Part shown: piece after piece, positions 1 through 8,285 of the stretch
Position numbering within the stretch: the first letter of the stretch is position 1
Layout: every line of letters begins with the position of its first letter
NCBI GenBank assembly: GCA_964625855.1
Contig: CAZVFC010000008.1
Span: forward strand, 166,663 to 230,662
Length of the DNA: 64,000 bases
Direction of reading: 5' to 3'
Source: JAPLUA01 sp964625855
GTDB taxonomy: Bacteria; Verrucomicrobiota; Verrucomicrobiia; Limisphaerales; UBA8199
Made by a program: the position numbers and the translations under genes
The notes under the pieces: generated by a model
The model's database searches: none
Told to the model about the DNA's origin: nothing
The model's input: only the letters and a program-made list of their open reading frames with translations

Positions 1-453
1 GGCGGACTGGCATTAACGTTAACAGGGCCGCGAAGCATACTTGAACCATCGTCACGCCCGTGAGGCCGCCATGCGGGAGCCCGGAGGCGGGATTAAATTA
101 GGAACGCTGATGAGTTTAGAGGGGGAGGGGTCGCAAGAGCTTAGGAAACCAGCCATTTCTGGGATGAACGAGACCCCCCTCGTACAAGACGCGTACGAGA
201 CACGTACAAGACAGGTAGTAGCCATGTACAAGCCTCGGGCAGGATTCGGCTCTAAGTATCTTGAGTGCTTATGACTTCGGGACGCCATCTGGCGGGTCGG
301 GATGTCCCGCGAGGAAGCGTATTAGACAGAGACAAATGCCAATTGCCAGGAATACCGATCCGCCCAAGCGTAGCGGCATCTCGGTAGAGTGACACCGGCC
401 CCCGGAACCACAGCGAACGGCGCTCTGCCAAGAGGTTGCTACAGGCATAAGGA
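1..453. other. Non-coding stretch at window start
   Basis: No reading frame here looks like a protein. The stretch holds an 11-bp-period array at 182-236 (listed separately), and I see no tRNA, rRNA or clear promoter in the rest. It lies beyond the 3' end of the PaaK-like gene, which is read leftward and stops at 454. Confidence 0.5.
182..236. repeat. 11-bp-period tandem array, five units
   Basis: Five consecutive 11-bp units begin at 182, 193, 204, 215 and 226. Each starts GTA and most follow GTACAAGAC plus two variable bases; the fourth unit is the most diverged. The period is exact and there are no indels. It lies in non-coding DNA. The same period with different unit sequences recurs at 23751, 40884 and 47789. 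Confidence 0.75.
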
Positions 454-1668
454 TTACGGGCGGGGAGACGGCTTAGCGGGCGGGTCAGCCGGGGTTTGCG
501 GTTCGATGTAGCGAATCTCAGCCTGGACTCCCAGCCGGGCCAGGATCTCGGACTCAATGTCGCGTTTAGGGTCGCGCGTGGGCGGCATGGCGCCGGCAAA
601 GAAGTCTTCGGTGAGTTCAAGGGCGACTTGCAGTTGGCGGTCGGATGCTTCGAGGTGGAACCGGAGGCCGGCGGCGCGGGTTTGGGCGAGCACTTCGGCA
701 ACCTGGGCTTCGTAGAAGGAGATTTCCCTGACCCGGTAACGGCGGTCGAGGCGCATGCCGGGCTGGAGCAGGACGCCCGTCCGGCCGCAGGCGCATTTGT
801 CGCGGCACAGTTCGGCGGCGACACGGGTGCGGTAGCGAAGCAGCGGCATGGCTTCGCGGGAGAGGGTGGTGATGACGAGTTCGCCGTCGCAGACTTCGGC
901 CAGAAATTGGTCTTCGTGGATGTGGAACAGGCCCACCTCGCACTCGACGCAGAGGCCGGGGTTGAGGATTTCGCCCAGGCCGAAGTTGCAGCGCACCGCG
1001 GCGAAGAGCCCCGAAGCGAGCTGCTCGCGGGTCTCCTTGTCCACGGGCCGGGAGAGCAGGACGGTGCGCAGGTAAAGGGATTGGGGGTCAATCCGCCGCT
1101 CTTCGACGGTGCGCATCAGGTCGAGGGCGTTGGTGGGCGTGGTGATGAGGATGGTGGGGCGGTAGTTCTGGAGCATCGCGAGCTGGTAATCAATATGCAG
1201 CGGGTCTTCAGCGATGACCGAGGCTTCGATGAACTCGGCGCCCCGCACGTAACCCACCGCGCCGGACTGCGTCAGCCCGCCCAGGGAGATCAGGATGACG
1301 TCGTTGGCGGTGACGCCGCTAGCGGCGAGTTGCCGCGCGACCAGCCGGCCCCATTGGGCGAGGTCGTTGCGGGTGTGGCCGATGACGAGCGGTTTGCCGT
1401 CCGGGCCCAGGGCCGTGTGCAGGCGGATGACTTCGCGGAGCGGGAAGGCGAACATGCCATAGGGGAAGCTCTGCAGCATGTCTTCCTGGGTCGTGAAGGG
1501 CAGCCGCGGGAGGTCGGCGAGTGATTGGAGACGGAAGTCGCCCAGTTTCTCGCGGTAGCGGCGGACGTTGCGGCGGAGGCGAGCCAGCAGGGCCTGGAGG
1601 CGCTCGAGCTGGATTTGCTCCAGCTCGGCGCGGGACATGAGTTCGTAGCGGCGATCAAAGGTGCTCAT
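454..1668 (-). CDS. PaaK-like adenylate-forming enzyme (degenerate)
   Basis: The 404-residue product resembles phenylacetate-CoA ligase family proteins, which adenylate an aromatic or other carboxylate and transfer it to CoA. It has the N-terminal family block (ERLQALLARLRRNVRRY) and a central FGLGEILNPGLCVEC that matches the family's YGLSE...EC motif. The Ser/Thr-rich phosphate loop (normally SSGTTGKP) reads TALGPDGKP, so ATP use is uncertain. The start is the ATG at 1668. A longer upstream frame exists but only mirrors the overlapping ABC gene in another phase. The gene overlaps the livF-like gene by 14 bp and is probably cotranscribed with the importer, which suggests a link to import of a branched-chain or aromatic acid. 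That link is inference. Confidence 0.8.
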   Translation of the reverse strand: MSTFDRRYELMSRAELEQIQLERLQALLARLRRNVRRYREKLGDFRLQSLADLPRLPFTTQEDMLQSFPYGMFAFPLREVIRLHTALGPDGKPLVIGHTRNDLAQWGRLVARQLAASGVTANDVILISLGGLTQSGAVGYVRGAEFIEASVIAEDPLHIDYQLAMLQNYRPTILITTPTNALDLMRTVEERRIDPQSLYLRTVLLSRPVDKETREQLASGLFAAVRCNFGLGEILNPGLCVECEVGLFHIHEDQFLAEVCDGELVITTLSREAMPLLRYRTRVAAELCRDKCACGRTGVLLQPGMRLDRRYRVREISFYEAQVAEVLAQTRAAGLRFHLEASDRQLQVALELTEDFFAGAMPPTRDPKRDIESEILARLGVQAEIRYIEPQTPADPPAKPSPRP

Positions 1669-2491
1669 GGGAAGAGGGTGACGAGCGACGGGTGTCGGGT
1701 GGCGGGGGAGGAGAGCCGTGAAACGTGAAACGTGATGCGTGATGCGGGGGCTCGGGCGATGAGGTTGACGCGGGCTGTGGGGTTTCCCCACCCCCTTTGC
1801 CGAGGTAGGCGCGCTTGACTTCGGGATTGTGCGCGAAGTCGGCGGCGGCGCCTTCGAGAACGATTTCGCCGGTCTCCATGACGTAGGCGCGGTCGGCGAT
1901 GCGGAGGGTGGCGATGGCATTCTGCTCGACGAGCAGTACGGTGAGGCCAAGGTCTTTCATCTTGAGAATCTCAGCGAAGACCTCCTTGACCATGAGCGGG
2001 GCCAGGCCCATGGAGGGTTCGTCCAGCAGCAGCAGCCGGGGGCGGGCCATCAGGGCGCGGCCCAAGGCCAGCATCTGCTGTTCGCCGCCCGAGAGGGTGC
2101 CGGCCACCTGTCGCAGGCGCTCGCGAAGGCGGGGGAAACGGTCCAGCACCGTCTCGATTTGCAGCGCGCGGTCGGGATTGTGGTAGCCGCCGATGAGCAG
2201 GTTCTCGCGCACGGTCATGTCGGCGAAGATCATCTTGCCCTCAGGCACCAACACGGTGGAGTTGCTGAGGCTGCGCCAGGCGGGCTGGCCCGTGGTGGGA
2301 CGGCCATCAATGACTACTTCACCGGCCCACGGCGGCAGCAGGCCGATAATAGCCTTAAGCAGGGAGGTCTTGCCGGCACCGTTGGCCCCGAGCAGGCCGA
2401 CGATCTCTCCGGCGCACACGTGCAGGCTGGCGCCGTGGACGACTTCGAGGCTCCCGTAGCCGCAGCGAAGATTTCGGACTTGGAGCAGCAT
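1655..2491 (-). CDS. livF: Branched-chain amino-acid ABC transporter ATPase LivF
   Basis: This 278-residue ABC ATPase belongs to the LivF family and would energise the LivHM permease on the cytoplasmic side. Walker A (GANGAGKTS) is at about residues 35-43, the signature LSGGEQQ at 133-139 and Walker B LLLLDEP at 153-159. The usual LivF C-terminus is reached near residue 231. The last 47 residues are low-complexity and are encoded by two heptanucleotide arrays (1716-1743 and 1676-1703), so the tail looks repeat-derived rather than functional. It lies 8 bp downstream of livG and overlaps the start of the PaaK-like gene. Confidence 0.93.
   Translation of the reverse strand: MLLQVRNLRCGYGSLEVVHGASLHVCAGEIVGLLGANGAGKTSLLKAIIGLLPPWAGEVVIDGRPTTGQPAWRSLSNSTVLVPEGKMIFADMTVRENLLIGGYHNPDRALQIETVLDRFPRLRERLRQVAGTLSGGEQQMLALGRALMARPRLLLLDEPSMGLAPLMVKEVFAEILKMKDLGLTVLLVEQNAIATLRIADRAYVMETGEIVLEGAAADFAHNPEVKRAYLGKGGGETPQPASTSSPEPPHHASRFTFHGSPPPPPDTRRSSPSSHEHL
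1676..1743. repeat. Two adjacent heptanucleotide arrays
   Basis: The first array covers 1676-1703, with four units GGGTGAC/GAGCGAC/GGGTGTC/GGGTGGC. The second covers 1716-1743, with four units CCGTGAA/ACGTGAA/ACGTGAT/GCGTGAT. Both have an exact 7-bp period. They lie at the livF/PaaK-like junction and encode much of the LivF tail (HHASRFTF and PPPDTRR in translation). The second array shares its units with the array at 3376 in livM, and the first resembles the array at 57219. Confidence 0.8.
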
Positions 2492-2499
2492 GTCGGGGG

Positions 2500-3309
2500 T
2501 TAGTTGGGCGGACGCCTCGGCGAGGAGTCCCCACCTGAGAAGTCGGTTTGAAGCTCTCCGCCGAGGTAAACGCCGATGACTTTGGCATCATTCTGCACGA
2601 CTTGGGGCGTGCCCTCCGCGATGGGGCGTCCATTGTGCAACACGAGGATGTCGTCGGACAGCCCCATTACGACTGACATGTCGTGCTCTACCAACACGAT
2701 GGTGATGCCGCGGTCGCGGATTTTGCGAATCAGGGAGGCGAGGTCTTCCTTCTCGCGCGTGTTCAAGCCACTGGCGGGCTCGTCCAGCAGCAGCATTTGG
2801 GGTTCGGTTGCCAGCGCGCGCGCCAGCTCCACCATCCGCCGCTGGCCAAACGGCAGCGCGCTCGCCGGCCAGTCGGCCAGCGTCCCCAGGCCTACACCCT
2901 CCAGTTGAGCGCGGGCGGCGTCGCGAATGGCGCGTTCCTCCCGGGGTTGGCCCGGCCAGCGCAGGCCGCAGCCAAAGAAGTCCCAGCGCGTGCGGCTGTG
3001 GCGTCCGACCATGACGTTCTCCAGCACGTTCATCTGGAGGAACAGGCTGGGGTTCTGGAACGTGCGCGAGATGCCGGCGCGGGCAATCTGATAGGGCTTC
3101 AACCCGTTGATTAACGAGCCCTTGAACTTGATTTGGCCCGCGTCCGGCTTGAGCAGGCCGGAGATCATGTTGAAGAGGGTGGTCTTGCCCGCGCCGTTGG
3201 GGCCGATCACGCCTTTGATCTGGCCGGGCTCGACGGCCATGGAAACGCCATCCACCGCAACCAGCCCGCCAAAGCTGCGGCGGACATTCTCGACTTCAAG
3301 GAGCGCCAT
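2500..3309 (-). CDS. livG: Branched-chain amino-acid ABC transporter ATPase LivG
   Basis: This 269-residue ATPase is the partner of LivF. Walker A (GPNGAGKTT) is at residues 36-44. The family-typical degenerate signature LPFGQRR precedes Walker B LLLDEPASG. The length and the order livJ-livH-livM-livG-livF match the HAAT (hydrophobic amino-acid uptake) importers. The start overlaps the end of livM by 14 bp, which implies translational coupling. Confidence 0.93.
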   Translation of the reverse strand: MALLEVENVRRSFGGLVAVDGVSMAVEPGQIKGVIGPNGAGKTTLFNMISGLLKPDAGQIKFKGSLINGLKPYQIARAGISRTFQNPSLFLQMNVLENVMVGRHSRTRWDFFGCGLRWPGQPREERAIRDAARAQLEGVGLGTLADWPASALPFGQRRMVELARALATEPQMLLLDEPASGLNTREKEDLASLIRKIRDRGITIVLVEHDMSVVMGLSDDILVLHNGRPIAEGTPQVVQNDAKVIGVYLGGELQTDFSGGDSSPRRPPN

Positions 3310-4480
3310 GCTGCGGACTCCTTTCTACCACGGCTGTGCTGTTCGGAGTCACCGGTTTAGTGGCCAAGTCTTGATGCGTGAAACGTGAAACGTGATCCGT
3401 GCCACCCGACGTCGGAGACCCTGGACCTATGCGCCCCAGCCGCCGGAGCCAAAGGCCCAGGGGTTTGAGGGGGCCTTCCGGCGCCAGGGAGATGATGAGG
3501 ATCAGAATCGCCCCGAAGACCGCGTTGTCATAACTTCCAAACCACCCGCGCAGGGAGCAGTAATTCAGGGCGATGCTCATCGCGGTCACCCCCCACAGGT
3601 TGGCCATGCCGCCCGCGGCTGCGAGCGCCACGTAGCGCACGGACTTGAGGGCGCCAGCCTCAGACGGCGCGATGCCGCCGGTGTAATGCGTGAAGAAGAC
3701 CCCGGCCATCGCTGCCAGGAGGGCGCTCAGGACGAAGACCTTGAGCTTGCAGGCGGCGGTGTTGATGCCCATGGCGTTGGCGGCGGTCTCGCGATCATGG
3801 ACCGCTTGCAGCGCGCGCCCGACGCGGGAGTGGACGAGGTTGCGCAGCAACACCAGCACGAGCAGGGCGAGACCGCAGGCGATGTAGTAGTTCTGCACGC
3901 GCGCGGCACTCTTGCCAGTGACGGTCAGCCCCGGCAGCAGTCTCCACTCGGGGAGCCCATTGATGCCATCGGCGGCCCCGGTGATGTTGCTGCCCAGCAA
4001 TATCTTGCTGACGATCAGGCCAAAGCCGAGCGTGGCCATGGCCAGGTAATGACCACGCAGTCGGAGAACCGGGTAGCCGATGAGCAGGGCGATGAGGAAC
4101 GTCCCGAGCATGGCCGCCGGGAAGGCAGCCCACGGCGACACAATCAACGCCGTGTTGCCATAGAGGTCCTGCTTCGCGACGAGCAGGTGCACCTGCTCCA
4201 GGCCTGCGGCCAAAGGGGTGGCCTTGAACGCGGACAGGTCGTGAGTGGTCAGGACGGCCGAGGTGTAGCCGCCGATGGCGAAGAACGCGCCGTGCCCCAG
4301 TGACACCTGGCCCGCATACCCCATCAGGAGACACAGGCCCATGACCACAATGGCGTAATAGACCGCCATGGTAAGCTGCGTCAGGCAGTACTCCGTTCCC
4401 GTTGCGCGCATGACAAGCTGCGCGCCCACCACCACAACGGGGAAGAGGACAAAGGGCAGAAGCTGTCGCAAGCGCGGCAT
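3296..4480 (-). CDS. livM: Branched-chain amino-acid ABC transporter permease LivM
   Basis: This 394-residue inner-membrane permease has multiple hydrophobic segments. The LivM hallmark region (LLMGYAGQVSLGHGAFFAIGGYTSA) lies near residues 52-76, with HSRVGRALQAVHDRETAANAMG downstream. After the conserved LAPEGPLKPLG block, the C-terminal extension of roughly 50 residues contains DHVSRFTHQD. That segment is encoded by the heptanucleotide array at 3376-3403, so the tail appears to have grown by reading into a repeat. The gene sits 6 bp downstream of livH. Confidence 0.92.
   Translation of the reverse strand: MPRLRQLLPFVLFPVVVVGAQLVMRATGTEYCLTQLTMAVYYAIVVMGLCLLMGYAGQVSLGHGAFFAIGGYTSAVLTTHDLSAFKATPLAAGLEQVHLLVAKQDLYGNTALIVSPWAAFPAAMLGTFLIALLIGYPVLRLRGHYLAMATLGFGLIVSKILLGSNITGAADGINGLPEWRLLPGLTVTGKSAARVQNYYIACGLALLVLVLLRNLVHSRVGRALQAVHDRETAANAMGINTAACKLKVFVLSALLAAMAGVFFTHYTGGIAPSEAGALKSVRYVALAAAGGMANLWGVTAMSIALNYCSLRGWFGSYDNAVFGAILILIISLAPEGPLKPLGLWLRRLGRIGPGSPTSGGTDHVSRFTHQDLATKPVTPNSTAVVERSPQHGAP
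3376..3403. repeat. Heptanucleotide array inside the livM 3' end
   Basis: Four exact 7-bp units (GCGTGAA/ACGTGAA/ACGTGAT/CCGTGCC) share their sequence with the array at 1716-1743. They lie within the livM reading frame just upstream of the livG start and encode part of the atypical LivM tail. Confidence 0.8.
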
Positions 4481-4486
4481 AGAACC

Positions 4487-5380
4487 CTAGTGCTCCCTTA
4501 CCGCGTCGGACGTCGGCGCGCCAAACAATCCCTGCGGCCGAACGCAGAGCACGAGCAGCAGGATGGCGAACGCGGTGACATCGCTGTAAACGGCAGGGAG
4601 GCGGCTCACGCTCGCCGCCTCGATCAACCCCACGAGCAAGCCGCCGGCAACGGCGGCCATGGGATTGCCCAGACCGCCCAGGATGGCTGCCGCAAAGCCC
4701 TTAATCGCCAGCGGCGCGCCCATCTCGTAATGCGTCATCGTCATGGGCGAGATCACGCAGCCAGCCAGGGCTCCCAGGGCCGCGCTCAGCCCGAAGGCCA
4801 GCGTACGCATGTTGGGGATATTGATCCCGGCAAGCATGGCCGCCTCGGGATTGGAGGAACAAGCCCGCATCGCTCGACCCCGGAGCGTGTAGCGCAGGAA
4901 GATGTGCAGCCCCAGGACCACCACCGCCATGGTGCCCAGCACCCAGATGACCTGCGGGGAAATGGCCGCGCCCAGGAACCGGATGGAGGAAATCTCGTTG
5001 CCGGTGAAGTACGGGAGCGAGCGCACCTTCTCGTCCCAAACATGCAGCGCGGCCTCCTGAATGACAATGGACAGGCCGATGGTGATGATGACCAGGTGCA
5101 GGATCGAATGGCGCCTCAGCCGGCGGAAGAGCGTCAGCTCAAGCAGGCAGCCCACCAGCGCGACAATCACCACCGCGCCCGTCACGGCCACCGGCAGCGG
5201 CACGTAGAACGCCAGCGTGACCGCCACCATCCCTCCCAGCATAACAAATTCGCCTTGCGCGAAGTTGATAACCCCAGTCGCGCTGTAGATCAGGTTGAAC
5301 CCGATCGCCACCACGGCGTAGATGCTGCCCTTGGTGATCCCGGACAGCAGGTACTGCAGCGCTAGGCTTCCGTTGTCCAT
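4487..5380 (-). CDS. livH: Branched-chain amino-acid ABC transporter permease LivH
   Basis: This 297-residue inner-membrane permease pairs with LivM to form the channel. The N-terminus (LQYLLSGITKGSIYAVVAIG) and the following NLIYSATGVINFAQGEFVMLG are typical of LivH. I chose the ATG at 5380 because the family begins here. A frame open to 5440 only adds residues encoded by the hairpin region. It is separated from the binding-protein gene by about 210 bp that hold an inverted repeat and a terminator-like hairpin. Confidence 0.93.
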   Translation of the reverse strand: MDNGSLALQYLLSGITKGSIYAVVAIGFNLIYSATGVINFAQGEFVMLGGMVAVTLAFYVPLPVAVTGAVVIVALVGCLLELTLFRRLRRHSILHLVIITIGLSIVIQEAALHVWDEKVRSLPYFTGNEISSIRFLGAAISPQVIWVLGTMAVVVLGLHIFLRYTLRGRAMRACSSNPEAAMLAGINIPNMRTLAFGLSAALGALAGCVISPMTMTHYEMGAPLAIKGFAAAILGGLGNPMAAVAGGLLVGLIEAASVSRLPAVYSDVTAFAILLLVLCVRPQGLFGAPTSDAVREH

Positions 5381-5390
5381 CCGCCGTGTA

Positions 5391-5428
5391 TTAAGCAAAA
5401 TGCCCCGGTCGGCTGCTCCGCCGGGGCA
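5391..5428 (-). terminator. Terminator-like hairpin between livJ-type gene and livH
   Basis: An 8-bp perfect stem (5401-5408 with 5421-5428, TGCCCCGG/CCGGGGCA) is followed in the minus-strand transcript by TTTTGCTTAAT. It lies downstream of the binding-protein gene and upstream of livH. This fits partial termination that would leave the binding protein more abundant than the membrane subunits. That role is inferred. Confidence 0.55.
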
Positions 5429-5460
5429 CGGGACCGTCACAACCTGTGCATGTGCTTAGC

Positions 5461-5556
5461 GGAGCGCGGCTGGCCCAGCCGCAGCGCGTCGGCTTGCAGG
5501 GACATCCACCCGCAGAGCGACATGCGGGCCTGCTGCGGCTGGGCCAGCCGCGCTCC
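5461..5556. repeat. Long inverted repeat, family A, copy 1
   Basis: Two perfect 25-bp arms (5461-5485 and 5532-5556) flank a 46-bp spacer. The arms read GGAGCGCGGCTG, then a short variable core, then CAGCCGCAGC. A second copy of the same design with a different core lies at 29427-29534. It is intergenic between the binding-protein gene and livH. Confidence 0.85.
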
Positions 5557-5593
5557 ACGCTAACTGGAGACCAACCGGTTGGCATGATCGGCG

Positions 5594-6757
5594 CTACTTC
5601 TTATAGAGGGTGAATTTGCCGTCTTTAACTGTCAGCATCTCAAAGGCCGTCAAATCGAGGCCGGTGTGATCGGTGGCCGAGTAGTTGAAGACGCCGGCGG
5701 TGCCGACCACGTCCTTGAGGTTCTCGATCGCGTCGCGCAGCTTCTGCCGATCGGGCGCGCCCGCTTTCTTGAGCCCCTCGACCACAACTGTCAGCGCGTC
5801 ATAAGCGTGGCCGCCGAAGGTGCTGACATCCTCCTTGTAGCGGCTCTCGTAGTCCTTCTTGTAAGCCGCCAGCACCTGCTTTTGCGGATGGCCGTCAGGC
5901 AATTGGTCCACGACCAGCAGTCGGCTGGCGGGAAAGAGTATCCCCTCGGCGGCCACGCCGGCCTGCTCAACGTATTTGAGGTTGCCAAACCCATGGCTCT
6001 GGAACAGCGGCACGTTCAGGCCGAGCTGTTTCATGTTCTTGGCCACAATGGACTGGGCGGGCACGATGGACCAGTTGACCACCGCCTGCACGCTGGAATT
6101 GCCCTTGACCTTGGTGAGCACATCCGTCAGGTCGGTCGCCGACTTGTCGTACACCTCGTTGGCCAGGATTTGGATGCCCTCCGCGCCGGCCATGTCTTCG
6201 AGCTGCTTCTTGCCCGCCGCGCCAAACCCGTCCGAGCTGCTCACGACGGCGATGTTGCTGATACCCATGTCTTTCATCGTGCGGTAAATCCAGGTGACGG
6301 CCTGGCTATCCTTCTGCGGGACCTTGAAGACGTACTTGGCAACCGGAACAACGATCGTTTCCGCCGCGGCGCAGGAGATGAGCGGCACCTGGTTCTCTTC
6401 ACAGAGATCCTTGATCTTCATGGTCTCACCGCTGGTGGAGGGGCCGATGATGGCCAGGACCTTGTCCTCCTCGATCAACTGCTTTGCGAACGAGACCGCC
6501 TTCTCAGGGCTGCCGGCGGTGTCCTTGATCACCAACTCCAGTTTCCGGCCATTGATGCCGCCGGCGGCGTTGATCTGCTCGGCCATCATCTGCACCGTCT
6601 TTTCCTCCGGCGCGCCCAGGAAGGACGCTGGCCCGGTGACGGAAAAAAGGGCGCCGATCTTGACCGGCTCAGAGGGCGGGGGCGGAGCGCAGCCCGGGGC
6701 GATTAACAGGGCGACGAGGGAGCAGACACCGGTTAGAATAGTGGGGATTCTTCTCAT
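5594..6757 (-). CDS. Branched-chain amino-acid-binding lipoprotein (LivJ-like)
   Basis: This 387-residue type I periplasmic-binding-fold protein of the LivJ/HAAT family would capture the substrate for LivHMGF. It has a lipoprotein signal peptide ending in IAPGC, followed by a Pro-rich linker. The body carries the family pattern KIGALFSVTGPASFLG, then AEQINAAGGINGRKLELVIKD and IGPSTSGETM. It is the first gene of the importer cluster and is followed by a terminator-like hairpin. The exact ligand (branched-chain amino acid, amide or aromatic acid) cannot be read from the sequence. Confidence 0.9.
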   Translation of the reverse strand: MRRIPTILTGVCSLVALLIAPGCAPPPPSEPVKIGALFSVTGPASFLGAPEEKTVQMMAEQINAAGGINGRKLELVIKDTAGSPEKAVSFAKQLIEEDKVLAIIGPSTSGETMKIKDLCEENQVPLISCAAAETIVVPVAKYVFKVPQKDSQAVTWIYRTMKDMGISNIAVVSSSDGFGAAGKKQLEDMAGAEGIQILANEVYDKSATDLTDVLTKVKGNSSVQAVVNWSIVPAQSIVAKNMKQLGLNVPLFQSHGFGNLKYVEQAGVAAEGILFPASRLLVVDQLPDGHPQKQVLAAYKKDYESRYKEDVSTFGGHAYDALTVVVEGLKKAGAPDRQKLRDAIENLKDVVGTAGVFNYSATDHTGLDLTAFEMLTVKDGKFTLYKK

Positions 6758-6867
6758 AATAGTATGATTTCCATATTGAGTAATCTGCGACGGTTTGGCC
6801 GGGCCTGAACTTCACCGCAAAGGCGGCCCACCCGAAGCAAGATCACATTGCCAGAAATCCCGAGGCA

Positions 6868-8247
6868 ATGTCAACATTCGCATTAGGAATCATGTTGTGC
6901 AGCACGAGGCGACCCGGTAGCCTGAGCGCAGACGAATCAGCACCGCCTGCCGTTATGCAAGAACACTCCTCTGCCCCCATCCGCGGCTGGACGGTGGTGG
7001 CCGCGGCGCTTGGCGTCAATCTGATCATCGGCGCGCTTTACGCCTGGAGTGTCATGGGCAAAGCGCTGGCCGAACAATGGCATTGGACCAAAACCCAGGC
7101 CGTGCTCCCTTTCGCCGCCGCCACGGCCTCCTTTGCCATCACGATGATCTTTGCCGGGCGCTGGCAGGACAAGATCGGCCCCCGTTATGTGGCCACGCTC
7201 GGCGGTGTGGTCTTCGGCCTGGGCTTGGTTCTGTCCTCGTTGGCGCACACCTACGGGCTGATGATGCTCACCTTTGGCGTGGTCGGTGGAATGGGGATCG
7301 GCCTGGGCTATTCGGCCACCACTCCGCCTTCGATCAAGTGGTTCCCAGCGGCCAGGCAGGGCCTGATCACCGGCATCGTGGTCAGCGGGGTGGGACTTGC
7401 CGCGGTTTACATCTCGCCCCTGACCAACTACCTCCTGAAGGTTGCTACCATTCAGCAAACGTTTCTGATTCTGGGCCTGGGCGCCATCGTGTTGGTCTCC
7501 CTGCTGGCGCAACTCCTGACCGATCCGCCTCCCGGTCACATGCCCGCCTGGGCGGCTGCGACTGGGTCCAAGTGCCGGTCGGGCCCCGTTTCGCGCCGTG
7601 ATCTGGACTGGCACGAGATGCTGCGAACCGGGCCATTCTACCAACTCTGGCTCATGTTCGTGCTTTCAGCCTCCGCCGGCCTGCTGATCATCGGCAACAT
7701 CACTCTCGTCGCCCGGGACCAGGCGCCCCAATGGGACAAAGGCTTCGTGTTGGTCATAGTGGTGGCGATCTTCAACACCTGCGGCCGCTTCCTGAGCGGC
7801 TATGTCTCCGACCGAATCGGGCGGACCAACACCATGATTCTGGCCTTCGTGCTGCAGGCCATCAATATGTTCCTGTTCCCCCGGTATCGGAGCCCCGCGC
7901 TGTTGTTGTTCGGCTCTGCGTTCACCGGCCTGTGCTATGGGACCATCTTCACGCTCTTTCCCGCCGCCACGGCGGACTTCTATGGCGTCCGGAACCTGGG
8001 TGTCAACTACGGCTTCGTCTTCACCGCCTTTGGCGTCGCTGGCGTCACGGGGTCGGTTCTTGGAGGGCGGGTTCGCGACCTGTTCGGGTCCTATGCCTAC
8101 GCATTCGTTACATGCGGTATCATGCTGCTGGGGGGCGCCGTCCTGGCCTTTATCCTGAAGCCTCCCGTGGCGGAATCCGCCCCATTGGCGCCCAGCCCCG
8201 TGCGGCATCCCCAAGGCGAGAGGGACACCGGGACGGTGAAGAAATAG
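6868..8247 (+). CDS. MFS transporter, oxalate/formate antiporter (OFA)-like
   Basis: This is a twelve-helix major facilitator, up to 459 residues long. The first helix region (GWTVVAAALGVNLIIGALYAWSV) and the motif RWQDKIGPRYVATLGG between helices 2 and 3 match the OFA family, which exchanges organic anions. The second half repeats the pattern in SGYVSDRIGRTNTM. The start is uncertain. ATGs at 6868, 6892 and 6955 are all in frame, and family alignment favours 6955, just before the first helix. It is divergent from the liv-type cluster. The substrate cannot be predicted. Confidence 0.85.
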   Translation: MSTFALGIMLCSTRRPGSLSADESAPPAVMQEHSSAPIRGWTVVAAALGVNLIIGALYAWSVMGKALAEQWHWTKTQAVLPFAAATASFAITMIFAGRWQDKIGPRYVATLGGVVFGLGLVLSSLAHTYGLMMLTFGVVGGMGIGLGYSATTPPSIKWFPAARQGLITGIVVSGVGLAAVYISPLTNYLLKVATIQQTFLILGLGAIVLVSLLAQLLTDPPPGHMPAWAAATGSKCRSGPVSRRDLDWHEMLRTGPFYQLWLMFVLSASAGLLIIGNITLVARDQAPQWDKGFVLVIVVAIFNTCGRFLSGYVSDRIGRTNTMILAFVLQAINMFLFPRYRSPALLLFGSAFTGLCYGTIFTLFPAATADFYGVRNLGVNYGFVFTAFGVAGVTGSVLGGRVRDLFGSYAYAFVTCGIMLLGGAVLAFILKPPVAESAPLAPSPVRHPQGERDTGTVKK

Positions 8248-8285
8248 CGCAGGCTGGAACCTGACATCGCCGGGGCGGCCCGGTC

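Noticed and set aside
496..1524. Long plus-strand frame opposite the PaaK-like gene
   Set aside because: Its composition mirrors the GC-rich codons of the minus-strand gene, and the translation shows no domain.
1668..1950. N-terminal extension of the PaaK-like protein up to 1950
   Set aside because: The added residues are Pro/Ser-rich and come from the overlapping livF coding sequence in another phase.
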